Origin: Elusimicrobiota bacterium
GTDB taxonomy: Bacteria > Elusimicrobiota > Elusimicrobia > UBA1565 > JACRDR01
Direction of reading: 5' to 3'
Length of the DNA: 51,897 nucleotides
Assembly: GCA_026388115.1 (NCBI GenBank)
Contig: JAPLKK010000130.1
Span: 7,032 to 58,928, forward strand
The notes beneath the pieces are model-generated. The model made no database searches and had not been told where the DNA came from. It saw only the letters and a program-made list of their open reading frames with translations. Positions 1-8,157 of the stretch are shown in pieces; position 1 is the first letter of the stretch; each line of letters begins with the position of its first letter. The translations under genes and the position numbers were made by a program.

Positions 1-63
1 ACCGCGCCCGCGGCCGTCGTCCTCGGGCGCGACTGGCGGCGCTGCCGCCGGCTGGCGCCTTGA
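1..63 (+). CDS. C-terminal end of an unidentified protein (5' cut)
   Basis: Frame 1 is open from the first base to a TGA at 61-63 and encodes a tail of 20 residues ending RRCRRLAP. It lies 15 bases before the pilus ATPase on the same strand, so it may be the last part of the preceding gene in that operon. Too little is visible to name a family. The frame is chosen only because it ends at a stop just before the next ribosome binding site, so it may not be coding. Confidence 0.4.
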   Translation, partial: TAPAAVVLGRDWRRCRRLAP

Positions 64-78
64 ACTAGAGGGAGATTC

Positions 79-1167
79 ATGGAACTTGTGCAGATCCTGA
101 AGACCGCCGTCGGACACGGCGCCAGCGACATCCACCTCGTCATCGGCAAGCCTCCCATGATGCGGACCGACGGCGAGATCCAGGAGGTGCCCGGCTTCGG
201 CATCATCAGCGCCGAGGAGTCCAAGCGCCTCGTGTACTCCATCCTCTACGAGGAGCAGCGCGCCAAGTTCGAGGAGCACTGGGAGCTCGACTGCTCGTTC
301 GCCGTCCGCGACGTGGCGCGCTTCCGCGTCAACGTGCTGCTCCAGCGCAACGGCGTCGAGGCCGTCATGCGCGTCATCTCCTCGAAGATCCCGACGCCCG
401 ACCAGCTCCGCCTCAGCAAGACCGTGATCGACTTCGCGGACCTGCCCCGCGGCTTGGTGCTCGTGACGGGGCCGACCGGCTCGGGCAAGACCACGACGCT
501 GGCCGCGATCATGGAGCTGATCAACCAGAAGTTCAAGTGCCACGTGCTGACCATCGAGGACCCCATCGAGTTCGTCTACGAGTCCAAGAACTGCATCTTC
601 CGCCAGCGGGAGGTCGGGCAGAACACCAAGAGCTTCAACGACGCCCTGAAGCACGCCCTGCGCCAGGACCCCGACGTCATCCTCATCGGCGAGATGCGCG
701 ACCTCGAGACCATCCAGCTCGCGCTGACGGCCGCGGAGACCGGCCACCTCTGCTTCGGCACGCTCCACACGCAAGACTGCCCCTCGACCATCGACCGCAT
801 CATCGACGTCTTCCCGCCCCACCAGCAGACCCAGGTGCGCGTGATGCTCTCGACGGCTCTGGCCGGCGTGGTGACGCAGCTGCTCATCCCGCGCAAGGAC
901 GGTCAGGGCCGCGTCGCCTGCCGCGAGATCATGGTGACCACCCCGGCGATCTCCAATCTGATCCGCGAGGGCAAGACCCACATGCTGTATCAGGCGATCG
1001 ACACCGGCGCCAAGTTCGGCATGATATCGATGGATAAATCGCTCGCCGATCTGGTCAAGCAAGGGCTGATCGCTCCGGAGGAGGCGCTGTCGCGCGCCCA
1101 CAGCCAGGACACGCTCAAGAGCCTCATCGGCTACACGGGCGCGAGCAAGGCGCAGGTGACGGGCTGA
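79..1167 (+). CDS. pilT: PilT/PilU-type type IV pilus retraction ATPase
   Basis: Hexameric secretion-type ATPase that powers pilus retraction (twitching motility) at the inner-membrane base of a type IV pilus. The 362 residues match the usual PilT length. An N-terminal PAS-like domain (about 1-110; ASDIHLVIGKPP near the start is typical) precedes the RecA-like core. The core has Walker A GPTGSGKT at 131-138, a Walker B/Asp-box region with GEMRD at 204-208, a His box (GTLHT) and the PilT signature AISNLIRE at 290-297, which normally reads AIRNLIRE. The start is supported by a GAGGGAG ribosome binding site at 68-74. The next gene starts on this gene's final base, so the two are probably co-translated. 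PilT and PilU cannot be separated from sequence alone, and no other pilus genes are in the window. Confidence 0.93.
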   Translation: MELVQILKTAVGHGASDIHLVIGKPPMMRTDGEIQEVPGFGIISAEESKRLVYSILYEEQRAKFEEHWELDCSFAVRDVARFRVNVLLQRNGVEAVMRVISSKIPTPDQLRLSKTVIDFADLPRGLVLVTGPTGSGKTTTLAAIMELINQKFKCHVLTIEDPIEFVYESKNCIFRQREVGQNTKSFNDALKHALRQDPDVILIGEMRDLETIQLALTAAETGHLCFGTLHTQDCPSTIDRIIDVFPPHQQTQVRVMLSTALAGVVTQLLIPRKDGQGRVACREIMVTTPAISNLIREGKTHMLYQAIDTGAKFGMISMDKSLADLVKQGLIAPEEALSRAHSQDTLKSLIGYTGASKAQVTG

Positions 1168-2183
1168 TGGACACCGCCAAGATCGTTGAGGCGCTCAGGG
1201 CCTTGCGGCTCCTGGAGCGCATCCCCGCGGACCAGCTCCCGACGCTCGCGGGGTATCTCAAGCCTCAGAGCTTCGCCGACGGAGCGCTCATCTTCGAGGA
1301 AGGCTCGCCCGGCGACTCGCTGATGCTGATCTACGAGGGCCACGTCCGCGTCTCCAAGCGCGTCGCGGCCGACCGCGGCGGCCAGGACGTCAAGGACCTG
1401 GCCATCCTCGGCCCCGGCGAGTGCCTCGGCGAGATGGCGATCATCGACCCCGGCCCCCGCTCGGCGCGAGCGACGGCCCAGGGGGCGGTCGACCTCTTCG
1501 TGCTCGAGCGCGCCGACCTCAACCGCTGGCTCACGGCCAACCCGGCCCTCATGGTCGGCTTCTTCGCCGAGCTGGTGCACGTGCTGACGCGCCGCCTGCG
1601 GCGCTCCTCCAACGAGCTGGCGCTGATCTTCGACCTGACGCAATGGCTGCTCGAGCCGATCCCATCGGGCAAGGACCTGCTGCAGAAGGTCCTCGGGCAC
1701 CTCGTGCCCCACATCGAGGGCTCCTGGGTCGGGGCGGCCTTCCTCTATAACGAGTACAACCGGGAATGGGACTGCGTGGCGACCGAAGGGGCGTTCAAGC
1801 CGCCCGAGGCCGTGCCGGACTTCGCGGGCAAGAAGACGCTCTGGCTCGACCCCCGCACCGTGGCCGCCGCGGTGCCGGGGCACCAGCGCCTCGAAGGCTA
1901 CCTCGTGCTCCAGACGCCGAGCGAGCCCGCGCCGGAGGTCAAGACGGAGATCAACCGCACCCTGGCCACCGCCGCGGGCCTGATCCACTCGGCCCTCGAG
2001 AACATCCGCTTCCGCACCGAGGACCAGCTCCGGGCGCGCCTCAAGGCCGCCCGTACCTATGGCACAAGGCGATGGCCGTCGCCGCGGCCCGCGCCGCCTA
2101 CGATAGGAAGGGGGAGAGCATCGTGCTGTGGGACGTGCGCGAGAGCTCCATCGTGGCCGATTTTCTGCTGCTCGTCAGCGTGA
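1167..2183 (+). CDS. Cyclic-nucleotide-binding (Crp-type cNMP domain) protein without DNA-binding domain
   Basis: Residues about 10-135 form a cNMP-binding beta-roll with a recognisable phosphate-binding cassette: G88-E89, then PRSARA with Arg98. No helix-turn-helix follows. The remainder (about 150-295) resembles a GAF-like or other alpha/beta sensory region that I cannot name. The gene starts one base inside the pilT stop. A link between cAMP and pilus retraction is plausible because many PilT loci carry such proteins, but that is inference. The last 37 residues (302-338) are Arg/Pro/Cys-rich and read through the beginning of rsfS in another frame. This looks like a frameshift or a poorly constrained tail, so the true C-terminus probably lies near 2060-2110. 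Confidence 0.8.
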   Translation: MDTAKIVEALRALRLLERIPADQLPTLAGYLKPQSFADGALIFEEGSPGDSLMLIYEGHVRVSKRVAADRGGQDVKDLAILGPGECLGEMAIIDPGPRSARATAQGAVDLFVLERADLNRWLTANPALMVGFFAELVHVLTRRLRRSSNELALIFDLTQWLLEPIPSGKDLLQKVLGHLVPHIEGSWVGAAFLYNEYNREWDCVATEGAFKPPEAVPDFAGKKTLWLDPRTVAAAVPGHQRLEGYLVLQTPSEPAPEVKTEINRTLATAAGLIHSALENIRFRTEDQLRARLKAARTYGTRRWPSPRPAPPTIGRGRASCCGTCARAPSWPIFCCSSA

Positions 2184-2440
2184 CGTCGCCGGCGCATCTC
2201 GAAGCGGTGGACGCCGCCGTCAGCGACCTGCTCGAAGAGTCGGGCCTCGTGCTGCGCCATCGCGACGGCAAGAACTCGAACGTATGGCGGGTGCTCGATT
2301 ACGGCGGCCTGCTCGTCCATCTGATGAACACCGAGGCGCGCGCCTTCTACGCGTTGGACAAGCTCCACCACGAGACGCCGAAGCAGCGGTGGCTGGCGCC
2401 CAGGCACGGGGGCAAGGAACCGCCTAGCCGGCGCGCATGA
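2072..2440 (+). CDS. rsfS: Ribosomal silencing factor RsfS
   Basis: RsfS (formerly the DUF143/Iojap family) binds ribosomal protein uL14 and blocks joining of the 30S and 50S subunits when nutrients are low. From the ATG at 2072 the protein has 122 residues, close to the usual 105-130. It shows the family pattern: an AYDRKGESIVLWDVR opening, SSIVADFLLLVSVTS, then the region around the conserved W and DYGGLLVHLMN near the C-terminus. An earlier start in this frame would run far back through the cyclic-nucleotide-binding gene, so 2072 is preferred. The 3' end overlaps argS by 4 bases (ATGA), which implies translational coupling. Confidence 0.92.
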   Translation: MAVAAARAAYDRKGESIVLWDVRESSIVADFLLLVSVTSPAHLEAVDAAVSDLLEESGLVLRHRDGKNSNVWRVLDYGGLLVHLMNTEARAFYALDKLHHETPKQRWLAPRHGGKEPPSRRA

Positions 2441-4089
2441 TCCTCGAGCGCGTCAAGAAAGAAGCCTCCGCGCTCATCGGGGCGTGGGCGGCGCGCCGCG
2501 GGATGAAAGACCCCCCCGCCGCCTCCTTCGCCCCCGCCCCGGCGCATGTCGCCGCCGACGTGTCGGTGCCCTGGCCCCTGCCGGCCGCGAAGGCCCTCAA
2601 GCGCAAGCCGCTGGAGATCGCCGCCGAGCTGGCCGCGGACCTCGCCCGTGTCCCGGGCGTCGAGAGAGCCGAGCCAGCGCCGCCCGGCTTCGTCAACCTT
2701 CGCCTGTCGATGGCGGCGCTCGCCGAGAACCTCGCCTCCGTCTTGAAAGACCCCGGCCGCTACGGCGCCGGGCTGGCCGAGAAGCCGCGTTCCATCAATC
2801 TCGAGTACGTCTCCGCCAATCCGACCGGGCCGCTCCACGTCGCCTCGGGGCGCGCGGCCACCTTGGGCGACAGCCTCGTGCGCATCCTGCGCCGGCTCGG
2901 CCACAAGGCCTGGGCCGAGTACTACGTCAACGACGCCGGCGGCCGCATGGAGAAGCTCGGCCTATCGCTGAAGGCGCGCTACGAGCAGGCGAAAGGCAAG
3001 GACGCCCCCGTGCCCGAGGACGGCTATCACGGCGAGTACCTCAACGACATCGCCGCGAAGCTTCCCGAGGAGGCCGCGCGCTGGACGCCGGAGCAGTTCG
3101 GCCGCTACGCGATGAGCGTGCTGCTGGAGTCCCAGCAGCTCGACATGGAGCTGTTCGGCGTGCGTTTCGACCGGTGGTTCCTCGAGAGCGAGCTTTACAC
3201 CTCGGGCGCCGTGCAGAAGACCCTCGAATTTCTGCGCGGGCGCGGCATGGCCTACGACAAAGACGGCGCGGTATGGCTCGGCACCCACGCCGTCGAGGGA
3301 TCCGAGGACGACAAGGACCGGGTCCTCGTCAAGAGCACCGGCCAGCCCACCTATTTCCTGCCGGACATCGCCTACCATAAGGACAAGTTCGACCGCGGCT
3401 TCACGGAGCTGATCGACATCTGGGGCGCCGACCATCACGGCTACGTCCCGCGCATGAAGGCGGCGATTGCGGCGCTCGGCAAGGCCCCGGAGTCCTTCCA
3501 GGCGATCATCCATCAGCTGGTGCACCTATTCCGCGGCCAAGAGGCCGTGAAGATGTCCAAGCGCTCGGGCGAGTTCGTGACCCTGCGCGAGGTGGTGGCG
3601 GAGGTGGGGCGCGACGCCTGCCGCTTCTTCTTCGCCCTGCGCACCGCCAACTCCCACATGAACTTCGACTTGGAGCTCGCGAAGAAGCAGAGTTCGGAGA
3701 ACCCGGTCTACTACGTGCAGTACGTGCACGCGCGGATCTGCTCGATCTTCCACGAGGCGGAGAAGCTGATGGGAGAGAAGGCGGCCCAGAGACTCGACGC
3801 GGCTCCCCTGGACCGGCTGGCGACGCCCGAGGAGCGCGCCCTGCTCATCAAGCTGGCGTGGTTCCCGGCGATCCTGCAGACCTGCGAGGCGGAGCTCTCC
3901 CCGCATCCGCTCGCGGGCTACCTGATGGAGCTGGCCGGCCTGTACCACCCCTTCTACGAGAAGTGCCGCGTCGTCGAGCCCAAGGACCCCGAGACGAGCC
4001 GCGCCCGCCTCGCCCTCTGCGGCGGCGTCCGCGCGGTCATCGCCCAAGGCCTGGACCTTCTGGGCGTTTCGGCGCCGGAGAAGATGTAG
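2437..4089 (+). CDS. argS: Arginyl-tRNA synthetase
   Basis: Class I aminoacyl-tRNA synthetase that charges tRNA-Arg; 550 residues is the expected length. The order is an N-terminal Add-1-like tRNA-binding domain (about 1-105), the Rossmann catalytic domain and a C-terminal DALR anticodon-binding domain (about 425-550). The signature NPTGPLH lies at 128-134. The HIGH-equivalent reads HVAS (134-137) instead of the common HVGH, while KMSKRSGE (372-379) is canonical and includes the KMSK lysines. The ATG overlaps the rsfS stop. No second argS is in the window, so this is presumed to be the working copy. Confidence 0.95.
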   Translation: MILERVKKEASALIGAWAARRGMKDPPAASFAPAPAHVAADVSVPWPLPAAKALKRKPLEIAAELAADLARVPGVERAEPAPPGFVNLRLSMAALAENLASVLKDPGRYGAGLAEKPRSINLEYVSANPTGPLHVASGRAATLGDSLVRILRRLGHKAWAEYYVNDAGGRMEKLGLSLKARYEQAKGKDAPVPEDGYHGEYLNDIAAKLPEEAARWTPEQFGRYAMSVLLESQQLDMELFGVRFDRWFLESELYTSGAVQKTLEFLRGRGMAYDKDGAVWLGTHAVEGSEDDKDRVLVKSTGQPTYFLPDIAYHKDKFDRGFTELIDIWGADHHGYVPRMKAAIAALGKAPESFQAIIHQLVHLFRGQEAVKMSKRSGEFVTLREVVAEVGRDACRFFFALRTANSHMNFDLELAKKQSSENPVYYVQYVHARICSIFHEAEKLMGEKAAQRLDAAPLDRLATPEERALLIKLAWFPAILQTCEAELSPHPLAGYLMELAGLYHPFYEKCRVVEPKDPETSRARLALCGGVRAVIAQGLDLLGVSAPEKM

Positions 4090-4157
4090 CCGCTTGCGCC
4101 GGCGCCTTTCGCTGTTCTAAGCTCATCCGACACTCGCACCCGACAGGGGAGGGCTTC

Positions 4158-4769
4158 ATGAAAACGAAGGCTTGTTGGATACTGCTCTTGGCGGCCGGCT
4201 GCTCCGGCATCAAACCCTATCCGGTCGAGCAGCGCCCCCTGGCGGCGGTGATGCCGTTCACCTACTCCGCGCAGCCGCAGGAATATACCAAGAGCGTCGG
4301 CGGCCTTCCCGACGCCTTGGCCGGCGCGCTCTTGCGCACCGGCCGCGTCCGCATGCTCGAGCGCCAGCGCCTCGAGGCCATGGCGGCCGAACAGAAGCTC
4401 TCTCTTTCCGGCGCCATCGACACGACCACGGCCGTGAAGCTCGGCCAGATGCTCGGAGCGAAGGAGGCCGTGCTCGGCTCGGTCGTGTCGGTGTCGGTCC
4501 GCGAGGAGGGCCGCAGCGTGAATTTCGCCACCAAGACCGACCGCTGGGCCGAGGTCGAAGTGGAAGCGAGGCTTGTGGACGTCGAGACCGGCGAGCTCCT
4601 GGCCTCGGGCCGCGCCTTCGGCAAGGCCTCCAGCGCGGAGAAGCACGCCTTCGGCGGGACGATCGGCGAGCTGGCCTCAAAGGAAGCCTTGGTCCAGCAG
4701 GCCATCCAGGGGATGGGAGAGAAGCTCGCCAAGGACCTGGCCGCCGGGATACGGCCGGCGACGAAGTAG
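4158..4769 (+). CDS. CsgG/GNA1162-like lipoprotein
   Basis: A 203-residue lipoprotein. The ATG at 4158 follows a GGGGAGGG ribosome binding site and gives a short hydrophobic signal ending in the lipobox LLAAGC, with the acylated Cys at residue 15. The mature part resembles the CsgG/GNA1162 fold: a PLAAVMPF strand, then a helix ending VRMLERQRLEAM, an LGQMLGAKEAVLGSV segment, and a strand around VEVEARLVDVETGELLASG. Proteins of this type sit in the outer membrane as assembly or export factors for surface polymers. Which polymer is served here is unknown. Its stop is one base from the stop of the convergent hemL. Confidence 0.75.
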   Translation: MKTKACWILLLAAGCSGIKPYPVEQRPLAAVMPFTYSAQPQEYTKSVGGLPDALAGALLRTGRVRMLERQRLEAMAAEQKLSLSGAIDTTTAVKLGQMLGAKEAVLGSVVSVSVREEGRSVNFATKTDRWAEVEVEARLVDVETGELLASGRAFGKASSAEKHAFGGTIGELASKEALVQQAIQGMGEKLAKDLAAGIRPATK

Positions 4770-4770
4770 C

Positions 4771-6051
4771 TTAGAAGGCGGCGCGGAAAGCGCGGCGGAC
4801 CGCTTCCAGCGTGCGGTCGATGTCGGCGCCGGTGTGCGCCGTCGACAGGAACGCCGCCTCGAACTGCGCCGGCGGGAAATACACGCCCTGCTCCAGCAGG
4901 GAATGGAAGAAGCGCGCGTACCGCTTGGTGTCCGCCCTCTTCGCGCTCGCGTAGTCCGTCACGGGGTCCGGCGTGAAGAATACGGTGAACATGGACGCGG
5001 CGGCCTGAACGCGCGCGGGCACGCCCGCCTGCCGCGCCGACTCCGCGATGCCGTCGGCGAGGCGGCGCGTGAGCTTCTCCAAGGCGCCGTAGGGCCTGCG
5101 CCGGCGCAGCTCCCTGAGGCAAGCGAGCCCGGCCGCGACGGCCACCGGGTTTCCGGAGAGCGTCCCCGCTTGATACACCGGGCCCAGCGGAGCGACGCGC
5201 TCCATGAGGTCGCGTCTTCCGCCGTAGGCGCCGATGGGGAATCCGCCGCCGACGATCTTGCCCAGGCAGGTGAGGTCCGGACGGATCTTATAGCGCTCCT
5301 GCGCGCCTCCTAAGGCGACGCGGAAGCCCGTGATGACCTCGTCGAAAACGAGCAAGGCGCCGTGGCGGGCCGTGAGCCGCCGCAGGGTCTCGAGGAATCC
5401 CGGCGCCGGCAAGACGACGCCCATGTTCCCGACCACGGGCTCGACGATCACGGCCGCGATGGCGCGGCCGGCTCGCCTGAACGCGGTCTCGACCGCCCTC
5501 ACGTCGTTGTAGGGCAGCACCAGCGTCATCCGCGCCCAAGCCTTCGGCACGCCGGCCGAGTCGGGCCGGCCGAGCGTCAAGGCGCCCGAGCCCGCGGCGA
5601 CGAGCAGGCCGTCGGAATGGCCGTGATAGCAGCCCGAGAACTTCACGATCACGTCGCGGCCGGTAGCGGCGCGCGCCAAGCGGAGCGCGCTCATGACGGC
5701 CTCGGTGCCGGAGCTGGTCAGCCGCACGCGCTCCATCGAGGGAAAGGCGCGGCGGATCTCCTCGGCCAACAGCACCTCGCCCTCGGTCGGCATGCCGAAG
5801 GTCGCCCCTCGAGCGGCCGCCAAGACGGCCGCCCTCGTGACGGCCGGGTGGGCGTGCCCCAGGATCAACGGACCCCACGAGAGGCAGTAGTCGATGTACC
5901 GCTTGCCGCCGGCGTCCGTCAGCCGCGATCCGCGCCCTTGAGCGGCGAAGACCGGCGTGCCGCCGACCGCGCGGAAGGCGCGCACCGGCGAGTTGACGCC
6001 GCCGACGAGGACGCGGCAGGCGCGGGAAAAGAGCTTTTTGGTGTTTTTCAT
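4771..6051 (-). CDS. hemL: Glutamate-1-semialdehyde 2,1-aminomutase
   Basis: PLP enzyme of the C5 pathway that converts glutamate-1-semialdehyde to 5-aminolevulinate for tetrapyrrole synthesis. The 426 residues match the family length. The PLP lysine is K265 in CLGKIVGGGFP, the same residue number as in E. coli. The N-terminal VGGVNSPVRAF, SSGTEAVMSALRLAR and FDEVITGFR motifs are all present. A longer open frame exists upstream to 6456, but the ATG at 6049-6051 overlaps the EamA stop (ATGA) and gives the canonical N-terminus. It is the last gene of the hemB-eamA-hemL unit. Confidence 0.95.
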   Translation of the reverse strand: MKNTKKLFSRACRVLVGGVNSPVRAFRAVGGTPVFAAQGRGSRLTDAGGKRYIDYCLSWGPLILGHAHPAVTRAAVLAAARGATFGMPTEGEVLLAEEIRRAFPSMERVRLTSSGTEAVMSALRLARAATGRDVIVKFSGCYHGHSDGLLVAAGSGALTLGRPDSAGVPKAWARMTLVLPYNDVRAVETAFRRAGRAIAAVIVEPVVGNMGVVLPAPGFLETLRRLTARHGALLVFDEVITGFRVALGGAQERYKIRPDLTCLGKIVGGGFPIGAYGGRRDLMERVAPLGPVYQAGTLSGNPVAVAAGLACLRELRRRRPYGALEKLTRRLADGIAESARQAGVPARVQAAASMFTVFFTPDPVTDYASAKRADTKRYARFFHSLLEQGVYFPPAQFEAAFLSTAHTGADIDRTLEAVRRAFRAAF

Positions 6052-6479
6052 GGTTTTGCGATGAGCCAGACGCCGCTGACGACCATCGCGGTGCCCGCGG
6101 CCTTGGCGACCGTGAACGGCTCTTTGAGGAACACCGCCGCCATGATGGCGGCGATCAGAGGGTAGCTGGCGCACACGGGCACGATCCTGGACGCCTCGGT
6201 CGTGTTGAGGGCGCGATAGAACAGCCAAAGACCCAGCAGCGGCGTGACGGCGCTGCCGCAGAGCACCCACAACAGCCGCTTGTCCGCCCGCCACACGGCC
6301 GCCCGGACCTCGTCGAACCGGATGACCATCGGGGTCAACAGGACGATGAAGACGAGATAGAGGCGGGCGATGAAGAGCTGGGCGGGCTCCAGGTAACGCA
6401 GCGCGAACTTGTCGAAGATCGGGCTCGACGCCCAACAGAGCATGACGGCGACGCAAAGAAGGGCGGTGGCGACGGTCAC
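6048..6479 (-). CDS. Half-size EamA/DMT-family permease
   Basis: A 143-residue, very hydrophobic protein with about four or five membrane helices. It matches one EamA repeat: [21 protein letters not shown] near the start, then [21 protein letters not shown] and an [10 protein letters not shown] helix end. Most DMT transporters carry two such repeats (about 300 residues), so this one must pair with itself or another half, as SMR-like members do. The start is GTG at 6477-6479, overlapping the hemB stop (GTGA), and its own stop overlaps hemL. Its place inside a haem-precursor operon hints at a metabolite related to aminolevulinate or amino acids, but the substrate is unknown. Confidence 0.8.
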   Translation of the reverse strand: MTVATALLCVAVMLCWASSPIFDKFALRYLEPAQLFIARLYLVFIVLLTPMVIRFDEVRAAVWRADKRLLWVLCGSAVTPLLGLWLFYRALNTTEASRIVPVCASYPLIAAIMAAVFLKEPFTVAKAAGTAMVVSGVWLIAKP

Positions 6480-7450
6480 GCGCCGATCCAGCGCGCCGCG
6501 TCGAGAGCGTAATAGGTGAGGATGAAGTCGGCGCCGGCGCGCTTGATCGACACCAGGGTCTCGAGCGCGATGCGCTTTTCGTCGAGCCAGCCCTTGGCGG
6601 CCGCCGCCTTGATCATCGCGTACTCTCCCGAGACGCTATACGCCGCGGTCGGCACGCCGAAGCGCTGCTTGACGGCGGCGAGGACGTCGAGATAGGCGAG
6701 GGCGGGCTTGACCATCACCATGTCCGCTCCCTCCTCGAGGTCCAGCTCCACCTCGCGCAGGGCCTCCAGGACGTTCGGCGGGTCCATCTGGTAGGTCGAG
6801 CGGTCGCCGAACGACGGCGGCGACTCGGCCGCGTCGCGGAAAGGGCCGTAGAAGCCGGAGGCGTACTTGGCCGCGTAGGCGAGGATGGGCGTGTCCTGAA
6901 AGCCCGCCCCGTCCAAGGCCGAGCGGATCGCCTTCACCTGCCCGTCCATCATGCCGCTCGGCGCGATGATGTCCGCGCCCGCCTTCGCCTGGCTCACCGC
7001 GGTCTTGCCGGCCAGCTCAAGCGTGGCGTCGTTGTCGACGCGGGTGCCCTTGACCACGCCGCAGTGGCCGTGGTCGGTGTACTCGCAGAAGCAGAGGTCC
7101 GCCATCACGGCGAGCTCCGGCAGCGCGTCCTTGAGCGCCGCCGCCGCGCGCTGGACGATGCCGTCGGCCGCGTACGCTCCGCGCGCGAGCGCGTCCTTCT
7201 TTTCCGGGATGCCGAAGAGGATGACGGAGCGGACCCCGGCGCTCCACGATTCTTTGGCGAGCTTGACCGCCTCGTCGACGGAGAGCTGGAACTGGCCCGG
7301 CATCGAACCGATCGCCCGGCGCACGCCCGCGCCGGGACGCACGAACAGCGGCAGGACGAAATCAGCGGGATCGAGCTTCGTTTCGCGGATCAGCTCGCGA
7401 AGGACCGGCGAGGAGCGCAAGCGGCGCAGGCGCGTGACGGGAAATGCCAT
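6476..7450 (-). CDS. hemB: Porphobilinogen synthase (5-aminolevulinate dehydratase)
   Basis: Condenses two 5-aminolevulinate molecules to porphobilinogen in the cytoplasm. The 324 residues are a standard length. The catalytic-zinc cysteines are C120, C122 and C130 in [11 protein letters not shown], so this is the Zn-dependent type. The Schiff-base lysines are K195 ([14 protein letters not shown]) and K248 (MVMVKPAL). The ATG at 7448-7450 lies 9 bases after a TACAAT -10 box. It is first in a three-gene unit with overlapping stops and starts. The other tetrapyrrole genes (hemA, hemC, hemD) are not in the window. Confidence 0.96.
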   Translation of the reverse strand: MAFPVTRLRRLRSSPVLRELIRETKLDPADFVLPLFVRPGAGVRRAIGSMPGQFQLSVDEAVKLAKESWSAGVRSVILFGIPEKKDALARGAYAADGIVQRAAAALKDALPELAVMADLCFCEYTDHGHCGVVKGTRVDNDATLELAGKTAVSQAKAGADIIAPSGMMDGQVKAIRSALDGAGFQDTPILAYAAKYASGFYGPFRDAAESPPSFGDRSTYQMDPPNVLEALREVELDLEEGADMVMVKPALAYLDVLAAVKQRFGVPTAAYSVSGEYAMIKAAAAKGWLDEKRIALETLVSIKRAGADFILTYYALDAARWIGA

Positions 7451-7459
7451 AACAGAGGC

Positions 7460-7465
7460 ATTGTA
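7460..7465 (-). promoter_or_regulatory. -10 box for hemB operon
   Basis: On the minus strand TACAAT ends 9 bases before the hemB ATG. A transcript starting about 7 bases after it would have a leader of only about 2-3 bases. No good -35 box is visible 16-18 bases further upstream. Confidence 0.4.
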
Positions 7466-7494
7466 CTAAAAGGAGTCTTCGGGTTTGCCCTCGG

Positions 7495-8157
7495 CTACTT
7501 CGGCTTCGGGAAGAGGCCTTCGAGGCCGCCGAGCGAACCCTCGATGCGCAGGCCGTCGACCGTCTCCGCCGGCACGGCGAAGGCGACGGGCGAGGCCGGC
7601 GGCTGGCCCGAAGGGATGCGGGAAAGCTGTCCGGGCTTGAGGGTGATGGTTTTGCCCGCCGCCGCGACTTCGACCTCGTGCTCGATGGCGGCCGCCTGCG
7701 TCTCGCGCGGGTCCGTCTTTCCCCAGCAGAGCGTCCCCCGCAGGACCGCCACCGCCTGCGGCGTGGCCACCCGCAACCTTCGGCCCTTGGGAAGCTCGTG
7801 AAAGACGCCCAGCAGCCATTCGCCCATCTTGAACTGCATCAGGGCGTCGTCCGCCTCCCCGCCCAACACGACGTCCGAGCGGCCGCCGACCACCAGCACG
7901 GCCCCATCGCCAAGCTCGACTTGGGCGATCCCGCCGGGACCCGTCTTCAACTCGTCGCCGGGGATCAGGCTCGCGCCCGTGTCGGCGGGCGTGAACCCCT
8001 GGTGCCCCAGCGCGCGGATCGACACGGGGCCCGCGACCTTCAGCACCCGCGCGTATTCCCCCTCTTCCAGAGGCTTCGGCCCCGCGGGCGGAGCTTTCGC
8101 GTGCTTCGCCGCGAAACCCGCCGCCGGGAGCAGCAGGCACAGCGCAATCGCTTTCAT
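7495..8157 (-). CDS. Exported FecR-domain protein
   Basis: A 220-residue protein with an N-terminal signal peptide (MKAIALCLLLPAAGFAA) and then a FecR-type beta-rich domain: VSIRALGHQGF, a GDELKTGPGGIAQVELGDGAVLVV core, GEWLLGVFHELPKGRRLRV and TPQAVAVLRGT. In the family this domain occurs both in sigma-regulator proteins and in stand-alone periplasmic proteins; with no anti-sigma region or membrane anchor visible, the second is likelier. An open frame extends to 8211, but the ATG at 8155-8157 gives the signal peptide and overlaps the addA stop (ATGA). It ends with a Pro/Lys tail. Why it is coupled to addAB is not clear. Confidence 0.8.
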   Translation of the reverse strand: MKAIALCLLLPAAGFAAKHAKAPPAGPKPLEEGEYARVLKVAGPVSIRALGHQGFTPADTGASLIPGDELKTGPGGIAQVELGDGAVLVVGGRSDVVLGGEADDALMQFKMGEWLLGVFHELPKGRRLRVATPQAVAVLRGTLCWGKTDPRETQAAAIEHEVEVAAAGKTITLKPGQLSRIPSGQPPASPVAFAVPAETVDGLRIEGSLGGLEGLFPKPK

